Part shown: piece by piece, positions 1-7,653 of the stretch
Numbering within the stretch: position 1 is the stretch's first letter
How the letters are laid out: every line of letters begins with the position of its first letter
DNA from: Streptomyces candidus
GTDB lineage: Bacteria; Actinomycetota; Actinomycetes; Streptomycetales; Streptomycetaceae
DNA length: 64,000 bases
Reading direction: 5' to 3'
Assembly (NCBI RefSeq): GCF_014207445.1
Contig: NZ_JACHEM010000008.1
Span: 62,001 to 126,000, forward strand
Program-made: the position numbers and the translations under genes
The notes under the pieces: model-generated
Databases searched by the model: none
What the model was told of the DNA's origin: nothing
Seen by the model: the letters and a program-made list of their open reading frames with translations, nothing else

Positions 1-85
1 CGGGGGTCTGGCGGGGGGTGGAGGGGTTACGGGATGGGGTGGGGGCGGGCACTCTGGGGGCAGGGCGATTCCGGAGGGCATCGGC

Positions 86-670
86 ATGGGCGCGGGCGGT
101 GTGGGCGGCACGTACACCTGGTGGTTCGACTCCGGGCGGGTCTGCCTGGACCTGCTCGCGACGCGCACCGGAGGTGAGGAGCGGCTGACCGGCCCGGCCC
201 GGCTGGTCGGGTGGCTGACCGGCGCGGGGCTGGCCCCGGCCGGCACCCCGCTGCGGGGCGTCGACGCCGAATGGGTGGTGCGCTTCTGCCGACTCCGTGA
301 GGGCGTACGCGAGTTGACGGAGACGGAGCGCTGCCCGGACGGCGCTCTGGAACAGGTGAACGCGCTCGCCGCCGCCGCCCCGCCCGCGCCCCGCGCCGTC
401 CGCGCGCCCGACGGTTCGCTGACCTGCGTCCTGGTCGGCGAGCCCCGCTGCGAGCAACTCCTCGCCGCCGTCGCCCGGGACGCCGTGAGCCTGCTGACCG
501 ATTCCGCCGCCCGCGCCGCCCTGCGCCGCTGCGAGGGCGACAACTGCGGCCGCCTGTACCTCGATTCGTCCCGCGGACGCCGTCGCCGCTGGTGCTCCAG
601 CGAGGTGTGCGGCAACCGCGAACGCGTGGCCAGGCACCGTCGGCGCGCGGCCGTGGCGGCACAGCCCTGA
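86..670 (+). CDS. CGNR zinc-finger (ABATE-domain) regulatory protein
   Basis: The 194-residue product has the layout of the CGNR family: an N-terminal ABATE-type domain (about residues 10-125) and a C-terminal zinc finger (about 148-180) with the paired cysteines of CEGDNC and WCSSEVCGNR, the latter holding the family's CGNR signature. A basic tail follows. Family members are thought to be DNA-binding regulators that sense stress or small molecules; no ligand can be inferred here. The ATG has a good ribosome site (CGGAGGG). It lies just upstream of an ECF sigma gene, with about 175 bases between them, so co-regulation is possible but not shown. Confidence 0.85.
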   Translation: MGAGGVGGTYTWWFDSGRVCLDLLATRTGGEERLTGPARLVGWLTGAGLAPAGTPLRGVDAEWVVRFCRLREGVRELTETERCPDGALEQVNALAAAAPPAPRAVRAPDGSLTCVLVGEPRCEQLLAAVARDAVSLLTDSAARAALRRCEGDNCGRLYLDSSRGRRRRWCSSEVCGNRERVARHRRRAAVAAQP

Positions 671-846
671 CGGAGGCACCGGACAGGCGTACGGGACCAG
701 GTGCGGAGACCCGCTCGCGGCGGGCGCGCGAGGCGTGCGTACACCTCGTACGGAAAGAATCTTGCGCCCCCGCTGAGTCGTGTGCACCCGCCGCCGCGTA
801 TGGGAGGTCGAGGAAGACCGCGAAGGTCTCGACCGGGAGGTTCACC

Positions 847-1434
847 GTGCGCGAGGATGCCGCCGTGGCCGATGACCGTCCGCCCAGGGCCCGGCATCGC
901 AGCACGCGAGGTTCGTCCCAAACCCCCTCGAAGGAGGAGGAGTTGATGCGGGCCCTGTACCGCGAGCACGCGGGCCCGCTGCTCGCCTTCGTGCTGCGGC
1001 TGGTCGCCGGTGACCGCCAGCGCGCCGAGGACGTCGTGCAGGAGACGCTCATCCGTGCCTGGAAGAACGCCGGTTCGCTCAACCGGGCCACCGGCTCCGT
1101 CCGACCCTGGCTGGTGACGGTCGCCCGTCGCATCGTCATCGACAACCACCGCAGCCGGCAGGCCCGGCCGCAGGAAGTCGAACCGTCGCCGCTGGAGGTC
1201 ATGCCCGCGGAGGACGAGATCGACAAGGCGTTGTGGCTGATGACCCTCAGCGATGCACTGGACGACCTGACCCCGGCGCACCGGGAAGCGCTCGTCGAGA
1301 CCTACTTCAGAGGACGTACGGTCGGCGAGGCGGCCGAGGTGCTCGGCGTACCCAGCGGGACGGTGCGGTCCCGGGTCTTCTACGCACTGCGCTCGATGAA
1401 GCTGGCGCTCGAGGAACGAGGAGTGACGGCATGA
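847..1434 (+). CDS. ECF-type RNA polymerase sigma factor
   Basis: A 195-residue sigma-70 family factor with region 2 at about residues 33-100 (REHAGPLLAF and the AEDVVQETLIRAW core-binding helix) and region 4 at about 135-190 (the helix-turn-helix around VGEAAEVLGVPSGTVRSR). It lacks regions 1.1 and 3, as ECF factors do. The GTG start is preferred because GGGAGG lies six bases upstream; the frame is open further upstream but without a ribosome site. It directs RNA polymerase to a small regulon and is presumably held inactive by the zinc anti-sigma factor whose start overlaps its stop (ATGA). The regulon cannot be read from this window. Confidence 0.9.
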   Translation: MREDAAVADDRPPRARHRSTRGSSQTPSKEEELMRALYREHAGPLLAFVLRLVAGDRQRAEDVVQETLIRAWKNAGSLNRATGSVRPWLVTVARRIVIDNHRSRQARPQEVEPSPLEVMPAEDEIDKALWLMTLSDALDDLTPAHREALVETYFRGRTVGEAAEVLGVPSGTVRSRVFYALRSMKLALEERGVTA

Positions 1435-1452
1435 GCAGGAGTGACGGCATGA
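1419..1452 (+). repeat. Tandem duplication of ribosome site and start codon
   Basis: The 16-base block AGGAGTGACGGCATGA occurs at 1419-1434 and again at 1437-1452 (period 18). Each copy carries its own AGGAG and ATG. The period is a multiple of three, so both ATGs are in the anti-sigma frame and the duplication adds six residues (MSRSDG). Confidence 0.9.
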
Positions 1453-2219
1453 ACGTCCCCGAGGGGGAGTCCGTCCACGACGCCGTCGCCGCCTACTCGC
1501 TCGGCGTTCTGGACGAGTACGAGGCCGCCGCCTTCGAGACCCACCTCGCGGGCTGCGGCTACTGCGCCGCCCAGCTCGACGACCTGGCCGGCATGGCGTC
1601 CGTACTGGCCGCCCTCGCCGAACCGCCGGGCCCGCCGCGGGCGCTGACGAAGCCCGGACCTGCGCTGCTCGCGGGGCTCGTCGACGAGGTGGCCGCCCAG
1701 CGCGACCGGGCCGCCCGCCGCAGGCGACGCGGTCTGCGCCTGGCCGCGGCCGCCGCGGCGGTGGTGATCGGCGGCTCCGGCGCGGCCGTCGTCGCGGCGG
1801 CGCACGACGGCGCCGCACCGCCCGCCCGCGCCCTCCCCGCACCCCGCCCCACCAGCCCCGCCGAGGACGCCTTCTTCCACCACATGACCAGGAAAACGGA
1901 GGCCACCGACCCGGCGACCGGGGTCGGCGCCGCGGTCGGCACGGAGGCCAAGGGCTGGGGCACCCACGCCGTCCTGGAACTGAGGAACGTCAGGGGCCCG
2001 CTGAAGTGCAGCCTGATCGCCGTCGCCAAGAACGGCGACGAGGAGGTCGTGACCAGCTGGACGGTCCCGAAGTGGGGGTACGGAATCCCAGGCAGCACCC
2101 ACAGCGGAGCCAGGAAGCCGCTGTACGTCCACGGCGGCGCCGCGATGGACCGCGGCGACATCGACAGGTTCGAGGTCCGGACATTCGACGGCAAACCGCT
2201 GGTGAAAGTCGACGCCTGA
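1431..2219 (+). CDS. Zinc-binding anti-sigma factor, membrane-anchored
   Basis: The 262-residue product has an N-terminal zinc anti-sigma domain with the HxxxCxxC motif (HLAGCGYC, about residues 38-45), a basic stretch, one transmembrane helix (about 100-121), and an extracytoplasmic C-terminal domain of about 140 residues (anti-sigma-K C-terminal type). It should bind and silence the adjacent sigma factor and release it on an external or redox signal. The first ATG overlaps the sigma stop codon. A second in-frame ATG six codons later has an identical ribosome site because the start region is tandemly duplicated, so either may be used. Confidence 0.85.
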   Translation: MSRSDGMNVPEGESVHDAVAAYSLGVLDEYEAAAFETHLAGCGYCAAQLDDLAGMASVLAALAEPPGPPRALTKPGPALLAGLVDEVAAQRDRAARRRRRGLRLAAAAAAVVIGGSGAAVVAAAHDGAAPPARALPAPRPTSPAEDAFFHHMTRKTEATDPATGVGAAVGTEAKGWGTHAVLELRNVRGPLKCSLIAVAKNGDEEVVTSWTVPKWGYGIPGSTHSGARKPLYVHGGAAMDRGDIDRFEVRTFDGKPLVKVDA

Positions 2220-2280
2220 CATAGCCGCCCCCTTCGCGTACGGTTGACGGCTGCCCAGTGCACGTCAGAAGGGGGCCTCG

Positions 2281-4659
2281 GTGGCCGCGCAGGATGCCGC
2301 TGTCGATTCGGTCCGCGACCGGGAAATCGGCGTGGAACAGGATCATCTGGATCAGGTGTACCGCCGTCTTGAGGAGAAGATCCACGAGGCCGAGTTCCTG
2401 ATGAACGACGCCGCCAAGCGGGGTCAGGTCGGTACGCCCGGCGCGCTCGCCGAGCGCGACGCGCAGGTCTTCCGGGCGGGGGTGCACCTCAACCGTCTCA
2501 ACAACGAGTTCGAGGACTTCCTCTTCGGCCGGATCGACCTGCTGCACGGCAAGGACGGCAAGAAGGGCCCGGACGGCGCGTTCACCTCCGTGGAGCCCGC
2601 CGACGACGCCGTACGGGAGGACGCGGAGGGCGCCCCGGTCGCCGAGATCGGCGAGACGCTGCACATCGGCCGGATCGGCGTGCTCGACTCCGACTACGCC
2701 CCGCTGGTCATCGACTGGCGCGCCCCGGCCGCCGCGCCGTTCTACCGCTCCACGCCCAAGGACCCGGGCCGGGTCGTGCGACGCCGGGTCATCCGGTCCA
2801 AGGGCAGACAGGTGCTGGGCGTCGAGGACGACCTGATGCGGCCCGAGCTGACCGCGCACCTCGACGGCGAGAAGCTCGCCGTGATCGGCGACGGCGCGCT
2901 GATGGCCGCCCTCGGGCAGGCCCGCAGCCACACCATGCGCGACATCGTCTCCTCCATCCAGGCTGAGCAGGACATGGTGATCCGGGCGCCCGCCGCCTCC
3001 GTCACCGAGGTCGCGGGCGGCCCCGGCACCGGCAAGACCGCCGTCGCCCTGCACCGCGCCGCCTACCTGCTCTACCAGGACCGGCGGCGGTACGCGGGCG
3101 GCATCCTGATCGTCTCGCCGACGCCGCTGCTCGTCTCGTACACCGAGGGCGTGCTGCCCTCGCTCGGCGAGGAGGGCCAGGTGGCGATCCGTGCGCTGGG
3201 CTCGCTGGTCGACGGCGCCGAGGCCACCTCGTACGACGAACCGCACATCGCCCGCATCAAGGGCTCCTCGCGGATGCTCAAGGTGCTGCGCAAGGCCGCC
3301 CGGGGGGCCCTGGAGGCACCCGTGACGGCTGTGGCGCAGGAGGAGGGGCAGCTGTCCTTCGGGGACTTCGACGACTTCGACGAGCCCGGAGACGAGCCCG
3401 GCGCCCGGCCCGCCGTCCGCACCGACATGCTGCGCGTCGTCGCCTTCGGCTCCCGCCTGGAGCTGGAGGCCGCCGAGCTCCAGCGCATCCGGGAGAACGC
3501 CCTCAGCGGCACCGCCCCCGTCAACCTGCTGCGCCCGCGCGCCCGCAAGCTCCTGCTGGACGCCCTCTGGTCGAAGTCCGGCGGCCGGGGCCGGCACACC
3601 GACCCGGAACTCGCCGCCGAGCTGCGCTCCTCCTTCGACGAGGACGTCTCCTCCGAGGACTCCTTCCTGGCCTTCCTGAACGCCTGGTGGCCCGAGCTGA
3701 CGCCGCGGGGCGTCCTCGCCGCGATGGGTGACGAGAAGCGCCTGGGACGCTGGGCACGGCGCATCCTGACCCCGCGCGAGGTGCGCCAGCTGGCCCGCTC
3801 CCTGGGGCGCGAGGAGCTGTCCGTCCACGACGTGGCCCTGCTCGACGAACTCCAGCTCCTGCTGGGCACACCCGCCCGCCCCAAGAAGAAGCGCGAGTAC
3901 GACCCGCTGGACGCCCTGACCGGGCTCGAAGAGCTGATGCCGCAGCGCGAGGAGACCCAGTGGGAGCGCGCGGAACGGCTGGCGGCGGAGCGCACCGAGT
4001 ACGCGCACGTCATCGTCGACGAGGCGCAGGACCTCACGCCCATGCAGTGGCGGATGGTCGGCCGACGCGGACGCACCGCCACCTGGACGATCGTCGGCGA
4101 CGCCGCCCAGTCCTCCTGGACGGACCCCGAGGAGGCCGCCGAGGCACGCAACGAGGCGCTGGGCTCCCGCCCCCGCCGCAAGTTCGAGCTGACGGTCAAC
4201 TACCGCAACCCCGCCGAGATCGCCGAGCTCGCCGCCAAGGTGCTGGCCCTGGCCGCTCCCGGGATGCGGTCGCCGCGGGCGGTGCGGTCGACGGGCGTGG
4301 TGCCCCGCTTCGTGACTGCCGGGGACCTGGAGTCCTCCGTACGCGAGGAGGCCCGGCGGCTCCTGGAGCGGGTGGACGGCACCGTCGGCGTCGTCGTCGC
4401 CATGAACCGCCGCGCTCAGGCCGCGCGCTGGCTCGCGGAGCTGGGGGACCGGGTGGTGGCGCTCGGCAGCCTGGAGGCCAAGGGGCTGGAGTACGACGCG
4501 ACGGTCGTCGTCTCCCCGGCGGAGATCGCCGAGGAGTCACCGGCGGGACTGCGGGTGCTGTACGTGGCGCTGACGCGGGCGACGCAGCAGCTCACGGTGG
4601 TGTCGGGCAAGCGGGACGACCCGGACGGACAGGGGGTCCCGGCGCTGCTGCGGGACTGA
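2281..4659 (+). CDS. helD: HelD-like UvrD/Rep superfamily 1 ATPase
   Basis: A 792-residue SF1 helicase-like ATPase. Walker A (GGPGTGKT) is near residue 245, the DEAQD Walker B near 578, the NYRN motif near 640, and the VALTRA motif near the C-terminus. A long N-terminal coiled-coil-prone segment (about 10-80) precedes the ATPase. This matches the actinobacterial HelD family, which binds RNA polymerase through an N-terminal arm and removes it from stalled complexes; some relatives (HelR) give rifamycin tolerance. I see no rifamycin-associated palindrome upstream, so the general HelD role is preferred. Translation starts at GTG after an AGAAGGGGG ribosome site. Confidence 0.85.
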   Translation: MAAQDAAVDSVRDREIGVEQDHLDQVYRRLEEKIHEAEFLMNDAAKRGQVGTPGALAERDAQVFRAGVHLNRLNNEFEDFLFGRIDLLHGKDGKKGPDGAFTSVEPADDAVREDAEGAPVAEIGETLHIGRIGVLDSDYAPLVIDWRAPAAAPFYRSTPKDPGRVVRRRVIRSKGRQVLGVEDDLMRPELTAHLDGEKLAVIGDGALMAALGQARSHTMRDIVSSIQAEQDMVIRAPAASVTEVAGGPGTGKTAVALHRAAYLLYQDRRRYAGGILIVSPTPLLVSYTEGVLPSLGEEGQVAIRALGSLVDGAEATSYDEPHIARIKGSSRMLKVLRKAARGALEAPVTAVAQEEGQLSFGDFDDFDEPGDEPGARPAVRTDMLRVVAFGSRLELEAAELQRIRENALSGTAPVNLLRPRARKLLLDALWSKSGGRGRHTDPELAAELRSSFDEDVSSEDSFLAFLNAWWPELTPRGVLAAMGDEKRLGRWARRILTPREVRQLARSLGREELSVHDVALLDELQLLLGTPARPKKKREYDPLDALTGLEELMPQREETQWERAERLAAERTEYAHVIVDEAQDLTPMQWRMVGRRGRTATWTIVGDAAQSSWTDPEEAAEARNEALGSRPRRKFELTVNYRNPAEIAELAAKVLALAAPGMRSPRAVRSTGVVPRFVTAGDLESSVREEARRLLERVDGTVGVVVAMNRRAQAARWLAELGDRVVALGSLEAKGLEYDATVVVSPAEIAEESPAGLRVLYVALTRATQQLTVVSGKRDDPDGQGVPALLRD

Positions 4660-4725
4660 AGCCGGGTCAACTCCCCGCACGGATGTCACTTCAAGGGAGT
4701 ACGGGCACTTCCGTGGAGGGTTTGT

Positions 4726-4731
4726 TAGGCT
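4726..4731 (+). promoter_or_regulatory. Possible -10 box (TAGGCT) for the RNA at 4739
   Basis: TAGGCT fits the Streptomyces housekeeping -10 consensus. Seven bases downstream starts the GACACCGGC arm that closes the proposed RNA structure. No clear -35 hexamer is visible. Confidence 0.4.
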
Positions 4732-4738
4732 CGAACGT

Positions 4739-4890
4739 GACACCGGCTCGATCCAAGCCCCCGGGCCCAACCTTAGTCGCTTCGAGCGACCACTTGCCGC
4801 GAGGCGAGCATGGCGGGCCGGTGTCGCCCACACGTGAAGACGAACAGGTCCGGAGCGCTCCCCCAGCGCTCCGGACCTGTTCGTTTGGGC
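4739..4890 (+). ncRNA. Candidate structured small RNA with terminator
   Basis: The helicase/malic-enzyme gap holds nested pairings that read as one RNA. A 9-bp closing stem (4739-4747 with 4817-4825) encloses a C-rich single-stranded segment, a 6-bp hairpin (4776-4790, loop TCG) and a second hairpin (about 4792-4807, GCGA loop). A 20-bp perfect hairpin with a CCCCC loop (4840-4884) follows and then a short T run. C-rich loops recall the actinobacterial 6C RNA, but I cannot confirm membership. It could instead be the 5-prime leader of the malic-enzyme transcript, although the strong terminator argues for a free RNA of about 150 bases. Confidence 0.5.
4840..4884. terminator. 20-bp perfect hairpin
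   Basis: The arms at 4840-4859 and 4865-4884 are perfectly complementary around a CCCCC loop and are followed by GTTTGGG. It can terminate the candidate RNA, or readthrough from the helicase gene. Confidence 0.8.
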
Positions 4891-5063
4891 CTCCGCGGGG
4901 CTACCGCTCCACCATGGGTTTCTCGTATGGTGGAAAAGAGTTTCCAAAAGCGGGGCTCTTATTACCTGCTACCCGCCGGTAGGTGCGACGATCGGACTGC
5001 CCCGCGGGCCTGTCGGCCACGGCGGGGCAGCAAAGAAGCCAGTGAAAGCAGAGGAAGTCGGCC

Positions 5064-6497
5064 ATGGCAACGGCGCCCAGCGTCTCGTACTCGATGACGG
5101 TCCGACTGGAGGTCCCCGCCAGCGGGACCTCGGTCAGCCAGCTCACCTCGGCCGTCGAAGCCTCCGGCGGCTCCGTGACCGGCCTCGACGTCACCGCATC
5201 CGGGCACGAGAAGCTGCGGATCGACGTCACGATCGCCGCCTCCTCGACCTCGCACGCGGACGAGATCGTCGAGAAGCTGCGCGGCGTCGACGGAGTCGTG
5301 CTCGGGAAGGTCAGCGACCGTACCTTCCTGATGCACCTCGGCGGCAAGATCGAGATGTCGTCCAAGCATCCCATCCGCAACCGCGACGACCTCTCGATGA
5401 TCTACACCCCGGGCGTCGCCCGCGTCTGCACGGCCATCGCGGAGAACCCCGAGGACGCGCGCCGCCTCACCATCAAGCGCAACACCGTCGCGGTCGTCAC
5501 CGACGGCTCCGCGGTGCTCGGCCTCGGCAACATCGGCCCGATGGCGGCCATGCCGGTCATGGAGGGCAAGGCGGCCCTGTTCAAGCGGTTCGCCGACATC
5601 GACGCCTGGCCGATCTGCCTGGACACCCAGGACACCGACGCCATCGTCGAGGTCGTCAAGGCCATCGCCCCCGGCTTCGCGGGCATCAACCTGGAGGACA
5701 TCTCCGCGCCCCGCTGCTTCGAGATCGAGGCCCGGCTGCGCGAGGCGCTGGACATTCCGGTCTTCCACGACGACCAGCACGGCACGGCCATCGTGGTGCT
5801 CGCCGCGCTGACGAACGCGCTGCGGGTGGTGGGCAAGTCCGTCGGTGACGTGCGGGTGGTCATGTCCGGCGCCGGCGCGGCCGGTACGGCCATCCTCAAG
5901 CTGCTGATCGCCGCGGGCGTCAAGCACGCCGTCGTCGCCGACATCCAGGGCGTGGTGCACGCCGGCCGCGAGGACCTGGTGGCCGCCGACCCCGAGTCCC
6001 CGCTGCGCTGGATCGCCGACAACACCAACCCCGAAGGGATGACGGGCACCCTCAAGCAGGCTGTCGTCGGTGCGGACGTCTTCATCGGCGTGTCCGCTCC
6101 GAACGTCCTGAACGGGGACGACGTGGCGGCCATGGCGGACGGCGCGATCGTGTTCGCGCTCGCGAACCCCGACCCCGAGGTCGAGCCGTCGGTCGCCCGT
6201 CAGACGGCGGCGGTCGTGGCCACCGGCCGCTCCGACTTCCCGAACCAGATCAACAACGTGCTGGTCTTCCCCGGCGTCTTCCGCGGCCTGCTCGACGCGC
6301 AGTCCCGCACCGTCAACACGGAGATGATGCTGGCCGCCGCGACGGCCCTCGCGAACGTCGTCTCCGAGGACGAGCTGAACCCGAACTACATCGTCCCCTC
6401 GGTCTTCAACGACAAGGTCGCCGGAGCCGTCGCGGACGCCGTGCGCACCGCCGCGAAGGCCGCCGGGACGACTGTGACGGGTTCCACGTCCGTCTGA
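5064..6497 (+). CDS. NAD(P)-dependent malic enzyme with ACT domain
   Basis: The 477-residue malate oxidoreductase oxidatively decarboxylates malate to pyruvate, linking the TCA cycle to pyruvate supply. An ACT-like domain (about residues 8-80) precedes the malic-enzyme N-terminal domain (the YTPGVA motif with the catalytic Tyr near 114; VFHDDQHGTA metal site near 235) and the NAD-binding domain (GAGAAGTA near 270). The ACT domain suggests allosteric control by a small molecule. GAGGAAG precedes the ATG at a good distance. It is monocistronic: a structured region follows upstream and the hup gene has its own leader downstream. Confidence 0.92.
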   Translation: MATAPSVSYSMTVRLEVPASGTSVSQLTSAVEASGGSVTGLDVTASGHEKLRIDVTIAASSTSHADEIVEKLRGVDGVVLGKVSDRTFLMHLGGKIEMSSKHPIRNRDDLSMIYTPGVARVCTAIAENPEDARRLTIKRNTVAVVTDGSAVLGLGNIGPMAAMPVMEGKAALFKRFADIDAWPICLDTQDTDAIVEVVKAIAPGFAGINLEDISAPRCFEIEARLREALDIPVFHDDQHGTAIVVLAALTNALRVVGKSVGDVRVVMSGAGAAGTAILKLLIAAGVKHAVVADIQGVVHAGREDLVAADPESPLRWIADNTNPEGMTGTLKQAVVGADVFIGVSAPNVLNGDDVAAMADGAIVFALANPDPEVEPSVARQTAAVVATGRSDFPNQINNVLVFPGVFRGLLDAQSRTVNTEMMLAAATALANVVSEDELNPNYIVPSVFNDKVAGAVADAVRTAAKAAGTTVTGSTSV

Positions 6498-6882
6498 CGC
6501 ACGGCGCGTCGCGGTTCGCGGCGTATCCGGGGCACATCTAGGGTGGCGGGCAATGAGTCGGCAGCCCCCGGCGCCCCCGGGGCGCCGGTCAGCTGCGGCC
6601 CGTGAACAGTCCGACACAGCGAGTCGACGGAGCGCCACCACAGGCGAGGCAGTGGCGCTCTCCAGGGGCCTTCCAAGTGGCCTTCGGGTGACTCCGGCGG
6701 GTGCCGGATTGGCTTTCCCGCCGCTGGTGGGGGCAGGATGCGTAACCGGGCGCGAGGGTCTGACACCAGACCCGGGTCCGGGGACTGTCCTAGAGCCCTG
6801 GCAGCATCGGCTTCGCTGTGCCCAACATGCGGCTCCGCCGCGTGGCACGCCTCACAGGCAAGAAGAACACGGGAGTAACAAC
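6498..6882 (+). other. Intergenic leader region upstream of hup
   Basis: These 385 bases have no convincing ORF. They hold a 9-bp inverted repeat with a 13-base loop (6630-6638 with 6652-6660), plausibly the malic-enzyme terminator, and a 7-bp hairpin GGGTCTG/CAGACCC (6756-6773). TAGGGT near 6540 is a possible -10 box. A long structured 5-prime leader for the abundant HU protein is plausible. An open frame runs through much of it, but the HU homology and the ribosome site place the start at 6883. Confidence 0.4.
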
Positions 6883-7164
6883 ATGAACCGCAGTGAGCTG
6901 GTGGCCGCCCTGGCCGACCGCGCCGAGGTGACCCGCAAGGACGCCGACGCCGTGCTGGCCGCGCTCGCCGAGACCGTCGGCGAGATCGTCGCCAAGGGCG
7001 ACGAGAAGGTCACCATCCCCGGCTTCCTGACCTTCGAGCGCACCCACCGTGCCGCTCGTACCGCTCGTAACCCGCAGACCGGCGACCCGATCCAGATCCC
7101 GGCCGGCTACAGCGTGAAGGTCTCCGCGGGCTCCAAGCTCAAGGAAGCCGCCAAGGGCAAGTAA
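6883..7164 (+). CDS. hup: HU family nucleoid-associated DNA-binding protein
   Basis: A 93-residue HU-type protein starting MNRSELVAALA, with the beta-arm signature around NPQTGDPIQIPAG and the GFLTFE core. It is a dimer that bends and compacts DNA. It lacks the long lysine-rich tail of the second Streptomyces HU (HupS) and so corresponds to the vegetative HupA type. GGGAG lies upstream of the ATG. Two terminator-like hairpins follow directly, as expected for a highly expressed single gene. Confidence 0.95.
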   Translation: MNRSELVAALADRAEVTRKDADAVLAALAETVGEIVAKGDEKVTIPGFLTFERTHRAARTARNPQTGDPIQIPAGYSVKVSAGSKLKEAAKGK

Positions 7165-7170
7165 CACCCG

Positions 7171-7245
7171 CCGAGGCGTTCAGGTGCCTCGGTGGAACCA
7201 CAGGGGGCGACCGTCCGGAACACGCCGGGCGGCCGCCCCCTGTGG
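7171..7245 (+). terminator. Double hairpin terminator after hup
   Basis: A 7-bp stem (CCGAGGC/GCCTCGG, 7171-7192) is followed by a 12-bp perfect stem (7198-7209 with 7234-7245), both immediately after the hup stop codon. Confidence 0.75.
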
Positions 7246-7653
7246 CATGTCCCGGGGCTTTTGCGCCCCGGAACCCGCGATCCCTCCCGGTACGGGCCGG
7301 AGGCTTCCCGTCCGGAACCGGAGTGATCACCTCCGTACGGCCGTACAAGCCGCGCGCACGGGCCGCGGGGCCCCTCGGGCGACCGAGAGGGCTCCGGGCT
7401 CGTCAGAGGGGCCGTCAGAGCCGCGGGGCGACACCGGCGGAACGGGCCCCTGGGGCCTCCGGTGCCGCAGGGACACCGGAGGCGTGCGGGCCGCATCAAC
7501 GGCGATGCCGCCGTGGCGCACGCGGTCACGGGCGTTGACGGCCCTGACGGGGTGTCGGATCGTAGGTGGGGACGGGCCGCACCCGGCCGGGACGTTCCGA
7601 GCGGGACGGACGCACCGGCGGGGACGGGCGTGCTGGAGTGGCCGGGGGGCAGC
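7246..7653. other. Intergenic region without a supported gene
   Basis: Beyond the hup terminator these bases contain a 10-bp inverted repeat (7455-7464 with 7474-7483) and several overlapping open frames of poor codon quality on both strands. I see no gene or clear promoter. Confidence 0.4.

Noticed and set aside
2220..2280. Rifamycin-associated element upstream of the HelD-like gene
   Set aside because: The short upstream region contains no convincing 19-bp palindrome of that type.
4962..6848. Long minus-strand open frame (about 628 codons) opposite the malic enzyme
   Set aside because: It mirrors the coding strand's codon pattern, has no domain resemblance, and the plus-strand gene is well supported. 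In DNA of this GC content such shadow frames are expected.
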